From positions 1-64,000 of the forward strand of contig VGVB01000010.1 of NCBI GenBank assembly GCA_016882265.1: a stretch of 64,000 nucleotides of DNA, written 5' to 3'. The notes under the pieces were generated by a model that had not been told where the DNA came from, searched no databases, and saw only the letters and a program-made list of their open reading frames with translations. This DNA comes from Gammaproteobacteria bacterium. Lineage in GTDB: Bacteria > Pseudomonadota > Gammaproteobacteria > Steroidobacterales > Steroidobacteraceae. This document shows positions 32,895-42,872 of this stretch, one piece after another; within the stretch, counting starts at the first letter, position 1, and each line of letters opens with the position of its first letter. The position numbers and the translations under genes were made by a program.

Positions 32895-33872
32895 TTGGTT
32901 CCGCGCATCGTCGTCACAACCGGTGAGCCCGCGGGTGTCGGCCCGGATCTTGCGCTGCTGGCGGCCGGGCGCGACTGGCCGGGCGAACTGGTCTTTGCCG
33001 GCGATCCGGCGCTCCTCGCCGAACGCGCCGCGCTCCTCGGCCTGACACCGGTCATCCGGAGCTGGAGCCCGGACCAGTCGGCCGCCCCGCACCGTGCCGG
33101 GCAGATGCCGCTGCTGCCGATCCCATTGCGCCGGGCCGTCGAACCCGGCCGTCCCGATACGGCCAACGCGGGCTACGTGCTGGAGCTGCTCGATGCGGCG
33201 GTCGACGGCTGCAGCACGGGTCGCTTCGCTGCGGTGGTCACGGCGCCGGTACACAAGGCCACGATCGCCGCGGCCGGCCATGCCTTCACCGGCCATACCG
33301 AATACCTCGCCGCGCGCACCCGCTCGCCCCCGCCGGTCATGCTGCTGGTCGCCGGCTCGTTGCGCGTCGCGCTCGCGACGACGCACCTGCCGCTGGCCGC
33401 AGTGCCGGCCCGGATCACCGCCGCCGGGCTGCGGCACACGCTGGCGGTACTCGCCGCAGGCCTGCGTTCCGCTTTCGGCCTCGCCGCTCCGCGCATTCTC
33501 GTCTGCGGACTGAACCCGCACGCCGGCGAGGCCGGCCATCTCGGTCGCGAGGAACTGGAAATCATCGGCCCCGCGGTCGCGGCAGCCGTCGCCGCAGGAA
33601 TCGCGGCCCATGGGCCGGTTCCGGCGGATACGGCCTTCACTCCCGCGGCACTCGCCAGCGCGGATGCGGTGCTGGCGATGTACCACGACCAGGGTCTGCC
33701 GGTCATCAAGCACGCCGGCTTCGGCCGCTGCGTCAACGTCACGCTCGGCCTGCCGATCCTGCGAACCTCCGTGGACCACGGCACGGCGCTCGATCTGGCC
33801 GGCACCGGCCGGGCCGATCCCGGCAGTCTGTTCGAGGCCATCGGGCTCGCGCTGCGGCTCGCGCGGCGATGA
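32895..33872 (+). CDS. pdxA: 4-hydroxythreonine-4-phosphate dehydrogenase
   Basis: A PdxA of about 325 residues, in the DXP-dependent vitamin B6 pathway. Family blocks are VTTGEPAGVGPDLAL at the N-terminus, VTAPVHKATI and FTGHTEYLA (metal His) near residue 125, LNPHAGEAGHLG (His) near 205, and MYHDQGLPVIKHAGF (His) near 265. The TTG at 32895 gives a normal N-terminus (LVPRIVVTTGEP); an in-frame GTG at 32826 would overlap surA by about 50 bp. The stop overlaps rsmA by 4 bp. Confidence 0.93.
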   Translation: MVPRIVVTTGEPAGVGPDLALLAAGRDWPGELVFAGDPALLAERAALLGLTPVIRSWSPDQSAAPHRAGQMPLLPIPLRRAVEPGRPDTANAGYVLELLDAAVDGCSTGRFAAVVTAPVHKATIAAAGHAFTGHTEYLAARTRSPPPVMLLVAGSLRVALATTHLPLAAVPARITAAGLRHTLAVLAAGLRSAFGLAAPRILVCGLNPHAGEAGHLGREELEIIGPAVAAAVAAGIAAHGPVPADTAFTPAALASADAVLAMYHDQGLPVIKHAGFGRCVNVTLGLPILRTSVDHGTALDLAGTGRADPGSLFEAIGLALRLARR

Positions 33873-34660
33873 TCCGGGCGCGCCGGCGCTTCGGCCAGCA
33901 CTTCCTGCACGACCCCGGCGTGATTGCCCGGATCGTGGCGGCGATCGACCCGCAACCGGGCGACCGGATCGTCGAAATCGGTCCCGGGACCGGTGCGCTG
34001 ACCGCGCCGCTGCTCGAGCGCTGCGGCCGCGTCGAGGCCATCGAGATCGACCGCGACCTGGTCGCACCGCTGGAGCAGCGCTGCGCGGGCCTCGGCGAGC
34101 TCGTGGTCCATGCGGCCGACGTGCTGAAGTTCGACTTCCGGGCACTGCACGCCGGTGGCCGGCCGCTGCGCATCTGTGGCAACCTGCCCTACAACATTTC
34201 GACGCCGGTCCTGTTTCAGCTCCTCGCGGCCCGTGACTGCCTTGCCGATCTGCATTTCATGCTGCAGAAGGAGGTCGTCCTGCGCATGGCGGCAGCCCCG
34301 GGCGGCCGCACCTACGGGCGGCTCACGGTCATGCTCGCGGCAGCCTGCCGGGTCGAGCCGCTGTTCCAGGTCGGGCGCGGCGCCTTCCAGCCGCCGCCGG
34401 CGGTGGACTCGATGGTCGTCCGGCTGGTCCCGCATCCAGCCCCACCCTTTCCGATCCCGGACCCGGTCCGGTTCGAGCGTTTGGTCGCCGCCGCGTTCTC
34501 AGCACGGCGCAAGACGCTGCGTAACGCCCTGAGGCGGCTGATCGGGCCGCAAGGCTGGGCGGAGACCGGCATCGACCCCGGGCGGCGCCCGGAGACTCTG
34601 GCCCCGGCGGAATTCGCCGCGCTCGCTGCGCTGCCGGCCGCGGCCGCCGACCCCCTATAA
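33869..34660 (+). CDS. rsmA: 16S rRNA dimethyladenosine transferase
   Basis: A 263-residue RsmA/KsgA that dimethylates two adjacent adenines near the 3' end of 16S rRNA, a late 30S assembly check. Motifs are FGQHFLHDPGVI at the N-terminus, SAM loop EIGPGTGALT (near residue 38), and the catalytic NLPYNISTPVLF (near 104). The C-terminal helical domain has FSARRKTLRNALRRL. The gene overlaps pdxA by 4 bp. Its stop codon lies inside a TATAAT that probably serves the next gene. Confidence 0.96.
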   Translation: MIRARRRFGQHFLHDPGVIARIVAAIDPQPGDRIVEIGPGTGALTAPLLERCGRVEAIEIDRDLVAPLEQRCAGLGELVVHAADVLKFDFRALHAGGRPLRICGNLPYNISTPVLFQLLAARDCLADLHFMLQKEVVLRMAAAPGGRTYGRLTVMLAAACRVEPLFQVGRGAFQPPPAVDSMVVRLVPHPAPPFPIPDPVRFERLVAAAFSARRKTLRNALRRLIGPQGWAETGIDPGRRPETLAPAEFAALAALPAAAADPL

Positions 34661-34661
34661 T
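34656..34661 (+). promoter_or_regulatory. Consensus -10 overlapping the rsmA stop codon
   Basis: A perfect TATAAT spans the rsmA TAA and lies 34 bp before the universal stress gene, so usp-apaG-apaH may have an internal promoter. No convincing -35 was seen. Confidence 0.5.
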
Positions 34662-34694
34662 GCGATCAGGCGACAGCGGCCGCGGGCAGAGAGC

Positions 34695-35120
34695 ATGTAC
34701 CGGAACATCCTCGTAGTCGTGGACCTCGGCGAGGGCAGTGACCTCGTCGCCGAGCGCGCCCGCGAGATTGCGGGCGCCTGTGGCGCCGAACTGGCGCTGC
34801 TGCACGTCGTCGAGTACGTACCGGTCGAGCCGATGGGCGAGACGCTGCTGCCCGCCGTGCAGATCGAGGAGGAACTGCGGCAGCGCGCCGAACAGCGGCT
34901 CGCTGAGCTGGCCGGGCGCGTCGGCCTGCCGCACGTCCGGCGTGACGTCACCGAGGGCAACATCAAGGCCGAAATCGTCCGTGCCGCGCAGGAACGCCAC
35001 GCCGACCTGGTCGTGCTCGGCAGCCGCGCCCGCCGCGGGCCGTCCATTCTCGTCAACTTCACCGAGGACACGGTGCTGCATGCCGCTCCCTGCGACATCC
35101 TCGCCGTGCGCCTGCGCTAG
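34695..35120 (+). CDS. Universal stress protein, UspA-like
   Basis: A 141-residue single-domain Usp. It begins MYRNILVVVDLGEGSDLVAE and ends with VLGSRARRGPSIL and LHAAPCDILAVR, the strand 4/5 region of the fold. The C-terminal glycine loop resembles UspA-type rather than the strict ATP-binding G-x2-G-x9-G(S/T) motif, so nucleotide binding is uncertain. It is inserted between rsmA and apaG, normally adjacent, and its stop touches the apaG GTG. It may be involved in stress survival together with ApaH, but this is only suggested by position. Confidence 0.88.
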   Translation: MYRNILVVVDLGEGSDLVAERAREIAGACGAELALLHVVEYVPVEPMGETLLPAVQIEEELRQRAEQRLAELAGRVGLPHVRRDVTEGNIKAEIVRAAQERHADLVVLGSRARRGPSILVNFTEDTVLHAAPCDILAVRLR

Positions 35121-35513
35121 GTGGCTACCGTGCCCCGGCCACGCGAGCACCGCATCACGGTCGACGTCGACACGCGTTACCTGCCCGACCAGTCGGACCC
35201 GGACGAGCGCCGCTTCGTGTTCGCCTACACGATCACGATCCGCAACCGCGGTGCCGTGCCGGCGCGGCTGCTGGCCCGCCACTGGGTCATCACCGATGCG
35301 AACGGCAAGGTCCAGGAGGTCCGTGGCGAGGGTGTGGTCGGCGAGCAGCCGCACCTGCTGCCCGGTCAGGGTTTCCGCTATACGAGCGGCGCCGTGCTCG
35401 AGACACCGGTCGGCGCGATGCAGGGCAGCTACGAAATGCTGGCCGACGATGGCGAGCGCTTCGCCACACCGATCGCACCGTTCACCCTGGCGATCCCGGG
35501 CACGATTCACTGA
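35121..35513 (+). CDS. apaG: ApaG (DUF525) protein
   Basis: A 130-residue ApaG with an immunoglobulin-like fold ([20 protein letters not shown], then [20 protein letters not shown]). The Gly-rich GEGVVGEQP loop is the family hallmark. Its biochemical role is unclear; it is linked to the apaH locus and Co/Mg phenotypes in enteric bacteria. The GTG start directly abuts the usp stop and apaH follows after 4 bp, so the three are likely co-translated. Confidence 0.94.
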   Translation: MATVPRPREHRITVDVDTRYLPDQSDPDERRFVFAYTITIRNRGAVPARLLARHWVITDANGKVQEVRGEGVVGEQPHLLPGQGFRYTSGAVLETPVGAMQGSYEMLADDGERFATPIAPFTLAIPGTIH

Positions 35514-35517
35514 GCGG

Positions 35518-36339
35518 ATGGCCGTCTACGCGATCGGCGACGTGCAGGGCTGCCAGGCCGAGTTCAGCGCGCTGCTCGAGCAGCTTCGTTTCGACCCGGC
35601 CTGCGACCGGCTCTGGCTGACCGGCGACCTGGTCAACCGCGGCCCGGATTCGCTCGGCGTGCTGCGCAGCGTCCGCGCACTCGGCGACACCGCCACCGTC
35701 GTGCTCGGCAACCATGACCTGCACCTGCTGGCGATGGCCTGGACACCGGCCACTGCGCCGGTGTGTGAACCGGCGCTGCGGGCCGTGCTCGAGGCACCGG
35801 ATGCGGCGGAGTTGCTCGACTGGCTCGCCGCCCGGCCGCTGCTGCATCACGACGCGGCGCTCGGCTGGACGCTGCTCCACGCCGGCCTGCCACCGCAGTG
35901 GGATATCACGACCGCCGCGGCCTGCGCGCGCGAGGTCGAGCAGGCGTTGCGCGATGACCCGCGGGCCCTGCTCGCCCGAATGTATGGTGATCAGCCGGCC
36001 CGCTGGTCGCCGCAGCTCACCGGCATGGATCGGCTGCGCTTCATCGTCAACAGCCTGACCCGGCTGCGCTACGTCGATGGCGGCGGCAACCTGCTGCTGT
36101 CGCTGACCGCCCCGCCCGCCGCGGCGCCCTCGGGTGCACTGCCGTGGTTCCGGCATCCCGAGCGTGCGTCGCGCGGGGCGCAGCTCGTGTTCGGGCACTG
36201 GGCCGCGCTCGGTTACCTCGCCGAGCCGGGGCTGCGCTGCCTGGATACCGGCTGCGTCTGGGGCCGCTCGCTGTGCGCGATCCGCCTGGATCGCGAGGCC
36301 GAGCCGGTGTTCCTGCCCTGCGGGGCCGCGGCGGCCTGA
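35518..36339 (+). CDS. apaH: Symmetrical bis(5'-nucleosyl)-tetraphosphatase
   Basis: A 273-residue ApaH that cleaves Ap4A to two ADP and removes diadenosine caps from RNA. The calcineurin-type metal motifs are in order: YAIGDVQGC (residues 4-12), LTGDLVNRGPDSL (near 38), LGNHDLHLL (near 63) and a His in TLLHAGLPPQWD (near 118), with FGHWAALG near the C-terminus. The ATG at 35518 is the first family-consistent start in a frame that stays open for 260 codons upstream. It ends the lptD-apaH block and converges with the next minus-strand gene, directly abutting it. Confidence 0.95.
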   Translation: MAVYAIGDVQGCQAEFSALLEQLRFDPACDRLWLTGDLVNRGPDSLGVLRSVRALGDTATVVLGNHDLHLLAMAWTPATAPVCEPALRAVLEAPDAAELLDWLAARPLLHHDAALGWTLLHAGLPPQWDITTAAACAREVEQALRDDPRALLARMYGDQPARWSPQLTGMDRLRFIVNSLTRLRYVDGGGNLLLSLTAPPAAAPSGALPWFRHPERASRGAQLVFGHWAALGYLAEPGLRCLDTGCVWGRSLCAIRLDREAEPVFLPCGAAAA

Positions 36340-36912
36340 TCAGCGCGGCTCCGCCGCGGCCAGATCCGGCGGCGGCAGGCCCTCGAGCACCTCGAAGGCG
36401 AGATCGATGCGCGTGCCGACGAGCTGGTGCGGCACGCAGTTGATATCGCCGCTGACCGCCCGCGTCTTCAGCTTCGGCAGCAGCCGATCGCGAAACTGCT
36501 CGACCAGCTCGCAGTCGCCGGCCTCGAGACCGCGCGGCTGGCCGCGCCGCACGACGACTGGTCGCCAGCGCGCAATGGCGGGCTCACCGACATCGCGACG
36601 ACCCGCCTCGGGCAGCTCGGGCGCCCAGAACACGACCTTGAGTCCCGGCATCCGCGCGACCCGATCCAGGCCCACCTCGCAGCCGCTCAGCGAGATCTTC
36701 ACGTCCTTGCGCACGCCGGCATGCAGCAGCAGGCGGCGGACCTTGTCGCGCAAGCCGTCACAGGAGTAGTGCGTCGTAAAGCCCACGTAGTAGAAGCGCA
36801 CTTCGTAGCGCTTCCAGGTCGCGGCCACGTCCTCCTCGTCGGCAGCCGCGGCCAGTCCGGCCCACAGGGCCACCACGCACAGTGCCGCCAGACCGATCGG
36901 ACGCCCGGACAT
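36340..36912 (-). CDS. Small exported protein of unknown function with four cysteines
   Basis: About 190 residues. A signal peptide (IGLAALCVVALWAGLAAA) precedes a domain beginning VRFYYVGFTTHYSCDGLRDK. Four Cys remain in the mature part (HYSCDG, LSGCEVG, AGDCELV, DINCVP), suggesting two disulfides. I do not recognise a named family, although I believe similar proteins beginning FYYVGFTT-YSC are common in proteobacteria. The ATG at 36912 gives a proper signal; a start at 36960 would overlap folA. It follows folA in the same direction after 31 bp. Confidence 0.75.
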   Translation of the reverse strand: MSGRPIGLAALCVVALWAGLAAAADEEDVAATWKRYEVRFYYVGFTTHYSCDGLRDKVRRLLLHAGVRKDVKISLSGCEVGLDRVARMPGLKVVFWAPELPEAGRRDVGEPAIARWRPVVVRRGQPRGLEAGDCELVEQFRDRLLPKLKTRAVSGDINCVPHQLVGTRIDLAFEVLEGLPPPDLAAAEPR

Positions 36913-36943
36913 CCTGCCCCGTCCTCCGTTCACTACCACGGCC

Positions 36944-37459
36944 TCAGACCCGATCCCCATCCGGTGGTTCCCGCCGCCGCAGCGTCACGAAGCTGAACGC
37001 GGACGCATGCCGCGAATCGGCCGGATGCCACTCGCGGGCGATCTCGTCCCAACCGGCGCGATCGAATCCGCGCAGCCGGACGTCGCCGTCCACGGCTGCG
37101 TGGACCTCGGTCAGCTCGATCCGGACCACGCGGTCCCAACAGACGGCATACACCTGCGCGCCGCCGATCACGAACAGCGTCACCCCGGTATCGAGCAGCT
37201 CGCAGGCCGCATCGACCGACGACACGGCCGTAGTCCCCGGCGCACTCCAGCCCGGATTCCGGGTCAGCACCAGATTGCGGCGCTCGGGCAACGGCCGGCC
37301 GAGCGATTCGAACGTCCGGCGCCCCATCAGCACGGCATGGCCGGTGGTCAGTCTCCGAAAGCGCCGCAGGTCGTCCGGCAGACGCCAGGGCAGCGCATTG
37401 TCGCGGCCGATCACACCGTTGTCGCCCATCGCCACGACTGCCGTCAGCGCCACGTTCAC
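36944..37459 (-). CDS. folA: Dihydrofolate reductase
   Basis: A 171-residue DHFR that regenerates tetrahydrofolate after thymidylate synthesis. It shows VVAMGDNGVIGRDNALPWRL (the substrate Asp in LPDDLRRF follows), MGRRTFESLGRPLPERRN, and the NADPH loop VIGGAQVYAV. The length is normal. Its start overlaps the SET-domain gene by 4 bp. The usual thyA-folA neighbourhood is kept, with the SET gene inserted between them. Confidence 0.96.
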   Translation of the reverse strand: MNVALTAVVAMGDNGVIGRDNALPWRLPDDLRRFRRLTTGHAVLMGRRTFESLGRPLPERRNLVLTRNPGWSAPGTTAVSSVDAACELLDTGVTLFVIGGAQVYAVCWDRVVRIELTEVHAAVDGDVRLRGFDRAGWDEIAREWHPADSRHASAFSFVTLRRREPPDGDRV

Positions 37460-37971
37460 CGCCGCCGCCGCGGCCTCCGCCCGACCAGCATCGTCCCGCG
37501 GCAGCGCCCGGAGCCGCAGCAGCAGCGGAAGATCCGGTCGGCGTCCGGCGGGTCGTCCTGCTCCCGGCCGATGCGATAGTCGTAGTGCAGTTCTTCGCCC
37601 GGCTCGATGTCGCGCACCGACTTGATCCAGATGCGCCCGCCGGTCACGACGGCCTCGCAGTTCGGCGCGCAGGAATGGTTGATGAAACGGGCCGCGTTCC
37701 CGCCGGCACCGGCATCGACGACGGTTTTCGCATCGACGGTGAACAGAAACGTATGCGCGTCATCACTCGCCTTGTCCTCGTAGCGCCGGTCGGCCTCGGC
37801 GTGCGAAACGCGCTCGCCGACGTACTCGATGATCCGGCGGCCGCGCCGGATCGGCCGGGTCGCGAACACGCCGCGCCCATGGATGCTCGACCGCCGCACG
37901 CGGAACGGCGGCGCCTCGGCTTCATACTGCGACCGGGGCGCTGATTTTCGGGTGGTGCGTGTAGTCGGCAA
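37456..37971 (-). CDS. SET-domain protein (putative protein-lysine methyltransferase)
   Basis: A 171-residue protein consisting almost entirely of a SET domain. It has [20 protein letters not shown] (N-terminal SET), the pseudoknot motif [13 protein letters not shown] (near residue 95) and GEELHYDY (near 124). A post-SET-like Cys cluster ([12 protein letters not shown], near 148-159) could bind zinc with the Cys of the NHS-C motif. These motifs bind SAM and the substrate lysine. The apparent start is a TTG that overlaps thyA by 50 bp; a GTG at 37899 is the alternative. It overlaps folA by 4 bp. The substrate in bacteria is unknown; a basic DNA-binding or ribosomal protein is possible. Confidence 0.88.
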   Translation of the reverse strand: MPTTRTTRKSAPRSQYEAEAPPFRVRRSSIHGRGVFATRPIRRGRRIIEYVGERVSHAEADRRYEDKASDDAHTFLFTVDAKTVVDAGAGGNAARFINHSCAPNCEAVVTGGRIWIKSVRDIEPGEELHYDYRIGREQDDPPDADRIFRCCCGSGRCRGTMLVGRRPRRRR

Positions 37972-38716
37972 TTTCGATGTCCTCGTATTCGTAGGCGGTG
38001 ATGTCGGGCGGGTGCCGCCGCAGGATCAACCGCGGCGGCGGGAATGGCTGGCGGCTGAGCTGCAGCTCGGCCTGCTGGAGATGATTGAGGTACAGGTGGC
38101 AGTCGCCGCCGGTCCAGATCAGCTCGCCCGCGGCGAGCCCGGCCTGTTGTGCGAACAGGTGCGTCAGCAGCGCATAGGAGGCGATGTTGAAGGGCACGCC
38201 GAGGAAGAAATCGGCGCTGCGCTGGTACACCTGGCAGGACAGGCGCCCGCCGGCGACGTGAAGCTGGAAGAATGCGTGGCAGGGCGCCAGCGCCATGCGT
38301 TCGAGCTCGCCGACATTCCAGGCACTGACGATGATGCGGCGCGAATCGGGATTCTCCCGAAGCTGGCGCAGCGCGCCGGCGATCTGGTCGATGTGGCGCC
38401 CGTCGGCGGTTGGCCAGGCCCGCCACTGGCGCCCGTAGACCGGGCCGAGTTCGCCGTCGGCATCGGCCCACTCGTCCCAGATCGTCACGCCGCGCTCGCG
38501 CAGCCAGCGGACGTTGGTCTCGCCGCGCAGGAACCACAGCAGTTCCAGGATCACGGACTTCCGGTGCACCTGCTTGGTCGTCACCAGTGGAAAGCCGGCG
38601 CCGAGGTCGAAGCGCAACTGCTCGCCGAACAGCGACAGCGTGCCGGTACCGGTGCGGTCGGCCTTGCGCACACCGGTGTCGCGGATCCGCCGCAACAGGT
38701 CGAGATAGGCCCGCAT
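37922..38716 (-). CDS. thyA: Thymidylate synthase
   Basis: A 264-residue ThyA, the same size as the E. coli enzyme. It makes dTMP from dUMP with methylene-tetrahydrofolate. Motifs are [39 protein letters not shown], the nucleophile Cys in [14 protein letters not shown] (near residue 146) and [20 protein letters not shown]. The ATG at 38716 shares one base with the lgt stop (TGATG). The frame is open upstream within lgt, but similarity starts here. Confidence 0.97.
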   Translation of the reverse strand: MRAYLDLLRRIRDTGVRKADRTGTGTLSLFGEQLRFDLGAGFPLVTTKQVHRKSVILELLWFLRGETNVRWLRERGVTIWDEWADADGELGPVYGRQWRAWPTADGRHIDQIAGALRQLRENPDSRRIIVSAWNVGELERMALAPCHAFFQLHVAGGRLSCQVYQRSADFFLGVPFNIASYALLTHLFAQQAGLAAGELIWTGGDCHLYLNHLQQAELQLSRQPFPPPRLILRRHPPDITAYEYEDIEIADYTHHPKISAPVAV

Positions 38717-39507
38717 CAGGCGTAATTGCCGGAAGGCACGCGGCTGCGGGCCGACCAGCCGAGCAGGGCGAGGCCGGCCAGCAGCATCGGCAACGACAGT
38801 AACTGCCCCATCGTCAACCAGCCGAAGGCCAGGTAGCCGATCTGTGCATCCGGCAGCCGAAGGAACTCGACCGCGATACGGAACAGGGCATACAGCGTCA
38901 GGAACAGGCCGGCCGGCGCGAGGCGCGGCGGCCGCCGCGACGTGTACCACCACAGCACCGTGAACAGCACCAGCCCCTCGAGCGTCGCCTCATAAAGCTG
39001 CGTCGGATGGCGCAGCTCGCCATCGACGAGGAACCCCCACGGCAGGTCGGTGGGCTTGCCCCACAACTCGCCGTTGATGAAGTTACCGATGCGCCCGGCG
39101 CCGAGTCCGATGGCCGGCAGCGGCGCGGTGAAGTCGAGCACGTCGGCGATGCGGCGTCCGCCGCGGCGCGCGAAGATCGCAATGGCGATCAGCACGCCGG
39201 CCAGCCCGCCGTGAAAAGACATGCCGCCCTCCCAGACGCGGAACAGCGACAGCGGATCGGCGGCGAGACCGGCATGACCGTACACGAGTACCCAGCCGAG
39301 GCGGCCGCCGGCGATCACGCCGAGCGCCGCGTAGAAGATCAGGTCGTCCACCGCGGCCGGCTGCCAGGTCGAACCCGGCGCCGCGGCGCGCCGCCGCGCC
39401 AGCCACCAGGCGCCGAGGAAGCCGAGCACGTACATCAGGCCGTACCAGTGGATACGCACCGGGCCGAGCTGCACGGCGACCGGATCGATCTCCGGGTAGA
39501 TCAGCAT
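38716..39507 (-). CDS. lgt: Prolipoprotein diacylglyceryl transferase
   Basis: A 263-residue inner-membrane enzyme with about seven helices. It transfers diacylglyceryl to the lipobox Cys of prolipoproteins such as the adaptor, RlpA and the cytochrome in this window. The family signature [20 protein letters not shown] is near residues 135-154. [17 protein letters not shown] is the first-half motif (catalytic His in HWYG), and RHPTQLYEA follows. The lgt-thyA-folA order is conserved in many proteobacteria. It overlaps rlmI by 7 bp. Confidence 0.97.
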   Translation of the reverse strand: MLIYPEIDPVAVQLGPVRIHWYGLMYVLGFLGAWWLARRRAAAPGSTWQPAAVDDLIFYAALGVIAGGRLGWVLVYGHAGLAADPLSLFRVWEGGMSFHGGLAGVLIAIAIFARRGGRRIADVLDFTAPLPAIGLGAGRIGNFINGELWGKPTDLPWGFLVDGELRHPTQLYEATLEGLVLFTVLWWYTSRRPPRLAPAGLFLTLYALFRIAVEFLRLPDAQIGYLAFGWLTMGQLLSLPMLLAGLALLGWSARSRVPSGNYA

Positions 39508-40727
39508 GCGTCGGTGACCCGGAACAGAAAGGCGCGCAGGTAGCGGGTCTCGTCCACGGCCGGATGCACCGGGTGGTCCGGCGCCTGGGCGCCGACTGCA
39601 ATGAGCTGAGCGAAGCGGCCGAGCTGGCGGCTGCCGCGCTGCACGGCATCGGTGAGCTCGCCGGGCTGCAGATGCCAGGAACAGGAACAGGTCAGCAGCA
39701 GACCGTCGCGATCGATGAGCTGCAGCGCGAGCTGGTTCAGGCGGCGGTAGCCCGCGAGTCCCTTCGGATGGTCCTTGCGGCGCTTGATGAAGGCCGGCGG
39801 GTCGAGCACGATCGCGTCGAATCGCCGGCCTTCTGCGTACAGGGCTTCGAGCACGGCGAAAGCGTCACCTTTCCGCGTCTCCAGCGCAAGGCCATTGGCC
39901 GCGGCCGTCTCCACAGCGGCGTCGAGGGCCGCCTCGGATGCGTCGACACAGGTCACCTCACGCGCCCCGGCCCGCGCCGCCTGCAGGCCGAAACTGCCGG
40001 CGTAGCTGAACACGTCGAGGACGCGCGCGCCGCGCGCGTGATGCGCGAACAGCGCGCGGTTCGCGGCCTGGTCGAAATACCAGCCCGTCTTCTGTCCCGT
40101 GGCCAGCGGTACGCGGTAGCGCACGCCACCTTCCGGGATCACGACCGTGTCCGGCACCGCGCCGCTGGCCGTCGCCACGTAGCGCGGCAATCCTTCGAGC
40201 TCGCGCACCTGCGCGTCGTTGCGCCACTGCACGGCGCGTGGCGCGATGACCTCGGTAAGCGCCTCGAGGACCGGCTCCTTCAGCGCCTCCATGCCGGCTG
40301 TGCCGACCTGGGCGACCAGCACATCGCCGTAGCGGTCGACGACCAGACCCGGCAGCAGGTCCGCCTCGCCGAACACGAGCCGGTAGAACGGCTGCCGGTA
40401 CAACCGTTCGCGCAGCGCCAGCGCCATCGCGATGCGCTGCCGCAGCAGCGCCGGCCCCGGTGGCCAGGCCGGGTCGCGGCTCAGCAGCCGCGCGCTGATC
40501 AGCGTCCGCGGATTGACGTAGGCATAGCCGAGGAAGCGATCGCGGCTCGAGCGTACCTGCACGAGCTGGCCCGGCGTAAAGCCGGCGAGCGGGCTGACCG
40601 CGACGTTGATCTCGTTGGAGAACACCCACAGGTGGCCGGCCAGCAATCGCCGTTCCTCCTGCGGCTTGAGGAACAGCGCCGGCAGCTCATTGGTGGCGGG
40701 AATCAGCGGTTCGGCGAGGTTCGACAA
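39501..40727 (-). CDS. rlmI: 23S rRNA m5C methyltransferase, RlmI family
   Basis: A 408-residue class I SAM methyltransferase with an N-terminal PUA domain ([20 protein letters not shown], residues 15-90) and an EEHEE domain, as in RlmI (m5C1962 of 23S rRNA). The SAM site is [18 protein letters not shown] (near residue 235), motif IV is [17 protein letters not shown] (near 302), and the catalytic Cys motif is [10 protein letters not shown] (near 345). The start is TTG. It is divergent from the YyaL-like gene and shares a short promoter gap with it. Confidence 0.92.
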   Translation of the reverse strand: MSNLAEPLIPATNELPALFLKPQEERRLLAGHLWVFSNEINVAVSPLAGFTPGQLVQVRSSRDRFLGYAYVNPRTLISARLLSRDPAWPPGPALLRQRIAMALALRERLYRQPFYRLVFGEADLLPGLVVDRYGDVLVAQVGTAGMEALKEPVLEALTEVIAPRAVQWRNDAQVRELEGLPRYVATASGAVPDTVVIPEGGVRYRVPLATGQKTGWYFDQAANRALFAHHARGARVLDVFSYAGSFGLQAARAGAREVTCVDASEAALDAAVETAAANGLALETRKGDAFAVLEALYAEGRRFDAIVLDPPAFIKRRKDHPKGLAGYRRLNQLALQLIDRDGLLLTCSCSWHLQPGELTDAVQRGSRQLGRFAQLIAVGAQAPDHPVHPAVDETRYLRAFLFRVTDAC

Positions 40728-40744
40728 GAACGGGCGCGCTTTGG

Positions 40745-40751
40745 CTATAGT
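40745..40751. promoter_or_regulatory. Shared CTATAG core between divergent genes
   Basis: In the 57-bp gap, CTATAG reads as TATAGT on the plus strand and TATAGC on the minus strand. One palindromic -10 core could serve both rlmI and the YyaL-like gene. Confidence 0.3.
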
Positions 40752-40784
40752 GGGCCGATTCTACCCGAGCAGGACGCGACGGAC

Positions 40785-42866
40785 ATGCAGGCCACGGACC
40801 CGCCGCACGGCCGCAATGCTCTCGCCGGCGAAACCAGCCCGTACCTGCGGCAGCACGCCGGCAATCCCGTGGACTGGCTGCCGTGGGGACCGGAGGCGCT
40901 GGCCCGGGCCCGCGAACTCGACCGGCCGATCCTGCTGTCGATCGGCTACTCGGCCTGTCACTGGTGCCACGTGATGGCGCATGAGTCCTTCGAGGATCCG
41001 GCGACCGCCGCGGTGATGAACCAGAGCTTCGTCAACATCAAGGTGGACCGCGAGGAACGACCGGACCTCGACCGCAACTACCAGATCGCCCACCAGGTGC
41101 TCACGCATCGCGGCGGCGGCTGGCCGCTGACGATGTTCCTCGCGCCCGACGACCTGACGCCGTTCTTCGCCGGCACCTATTTCCCGAAAGCGGCCCGTTT
41201 CGGGATGCCTTCGTTCGTCGGGGTTCTGGAGCGCGTCGCCGGGTTCTACCGGACACGGCGCGACACCGTCCGCGAGCAGAACCGCGCGCTGCAGGCGGTG
41301 TTCGCGGATCTGGTCCCGCCGCGCGGCGCGTTGCCGGCGCGTGCGCCGCTCGACGCGGCCCGCCGCGAACTCGAGATCAGCTTCGATGGCGAGTACGGCG
41401 GTTTCGGCAGCGCGCCGAAGTTCCCGCACCCGACCAGCATCGAACGGCTGCTGCGTCACTGGCAGGCGACCGCGGCGACGCCGGAGCCGGATCTGCAGGC
41501 GCTCTTCATGGCGACGCTGACGCTGAAGCGCATGGCCGAGGGCGGTCTGTACGACCAGCTCGGCGGCGGCTTCTGCCGTTACTCGGTGGACCGCTACTGG
41601 ATGATCCCGCATTTCGAGAAGATGCTGTACGACAACGGCCCGTTGCTGGCGCTGGCCGCACAGGCCGCCGTCGCGACCGGGGATCCGTTCTTCCGCGAGA
41701 TCGCGCTCGGCACCGCCGGCTGGGCGCTCGCGGAAATGCAGTTGCCGGAGGGCGGTTTCTGCGCCGCGCTGGACGCTGATTCCGAGGGCCACGAGGGGCG
41801 CTTCTACGTCTGGGATCGTGCCGAAGTCGAAGCGCTGCTGCCCGCCGATGAATTCGCGGTACTGGCCCGCCGCTACGGGCTCGATCGCGAGGCGAACTTC
41901 GAGGGCCGCTGGCATCTGCACTGCTGCGTGAGCCTGGCCGACGTCGCGCAGGAACGAGGGCTCGCGCCCGACGCCGCCGCCGCGCTGCTGCAATCGGGCC
42001 GCGCCAGGCTGCTGGCCGGGCGCAGCCGGCGCGTGCGTCCCGGCCGCGACGACAAGGTGCTGACGGCCTGGAACGCGCTCCTGATCCGCGGCCTCGCTAT
42101 CAGCGGCCGGCTGCTCGGTGAACCGGCGCAGCTTGCGGCGGCGACCCGGGCCGTGGACTTCCTGCGGGCGCAGTGCTGGCGCGAAGGCCAGTTGTATGCC
42201 GCGTGGAAGGACGGCCAGGCCCGCTTCCCGGCCTACCTCGACGATCACGCCTTCCTGCTCGACGCCCTGCTCGAGCTGCTGCAGGCGCGCTGGCGCGACG
42301 CCGATCTCGACTTCGCCTGCGCTGTCGCCGAGGTGCTGCTCGAACGCTTTCGCGACCGCGCCGGCGGCGGCTTCTGGTTCACCGCGGCAGGTCTCGACCC
42401 GCCGCTGGGCCGTTCCCGCAGTTTCGCCGACGAGGCCATGCCGTCCGGCAACGGCGTCGCCGCGCTCGCGCTCGCCCGGCTCGGCTGGCTGCTCGGCGAG
42501 ACGCGCTATCTCGAGGCCGCCGAGGACACGCTGTGCGGCGGCAGCGCGGCTCTCGAGCGCGCGCCGGTCGCGCATACGACCCTGCTCAATGCGCTCGACG
42601 AGTGGCTCGACCCGGTCGGGATCGTCGTGATCCGCGGCGCCGAGGCCGGCGCCTGGGCGCAGGCCCTCGCCCCGCTCTACGCGCCGCGCCGGATGGTCTT
42701 CGCGATCCCGGCCGCGGCCCGGCTGCCGCCAGCGCTGGCGGCGAAGCAGCCCGCTGCCGGCACGACCGCGTGGATCTGCCGCGGCCCGCAGTGCTCGCCG
42801 CCGGTCCCGGACCTCACGCAGCTCGTGCGGGAGCTGCGCGATGGCATCGTTCCGGCACCGGCCTGA
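40785..42866 (+). CDS. YyaL/DUF255 thioredoxin-fold and six-hairpin protein
   Basis: A 693-residue protein of the family that includes bacterial YyaL and mammalian SPATA20. The N-terminal thioredoxin-like domain shows [17 protein letters not shown] (CxxC near residue 67), [12 protein letters not shown] and FAGTYFPK. An (alpha/alpha)6 domain resembling glycosidases or N-acylglucosamine epimerases follows, with [22 protein letters not shown] and [14 protein letters not shown]. The biochemical role is unknown. The ATG at 40785 is the first codon that gives the family N-terminus ([20 protein letters not shown]); the frame is open antisense to rlmI upstream of it. It converges with the GFA gene after 6 bp. 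Confidence 0.9.
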   Translation: MQATDPPHGRNALAGETSPYLRQHAGNPVDWLPWGPEALARARELDRPILLSIGYSACHWCHVMAHESFEDPATAAVMNQSFVNIKVDREERPDLDRNYQIAHQVLTHRGGGWPLTMFLAPDDLTPFFAGTYFPKAARFGMPSFVGVLERVAGFYRTRRDTVREQNRALQAVFADLVPPRGALPARAPLDAARRELEISFDGEYGGFGSAPKFPHPTSIERLLRHWQATAATPEPDLQALFMATLTLKRMAEGGLYDQLGGGFCRYSVDRYWMIPHFEKMLYDNGPLLALAAQAAVATGDPFFREIALGTAGWALAEMQLPEGGFCAALDADSEGHEGRFYVWDRAEVEALLPADEFAVLARRYGLDREANFEGRWHLHCCVSLADVAQERGLAPDAAAALLQSGRARLLAGRSRRVRPGRDDKVLTAWNALLIRGLAISGRLLGEPAQLAAATRAVDFLRAQCWREGQLYAAWKDGQARFPAYLDDHAFLLDALLELLQARWRDADLDFACAVAEVLLERFRDRAGGGFWFTAAGLDPPLGRSRSFADEAMPSGNGVAALALARLGWLLGETRYLEAAEDTLCGGSAALERAPVAHTTLLNALDEWLDPVGIVVIRGAEAGAWAQALAPLYAPRRMVFAIPAAARLPPALAAKQPAAGTTAWICRGPQCSPPVPDLTQLVRELRDGIVPAPA

Positions 42867-42872
42867 GTCCGG

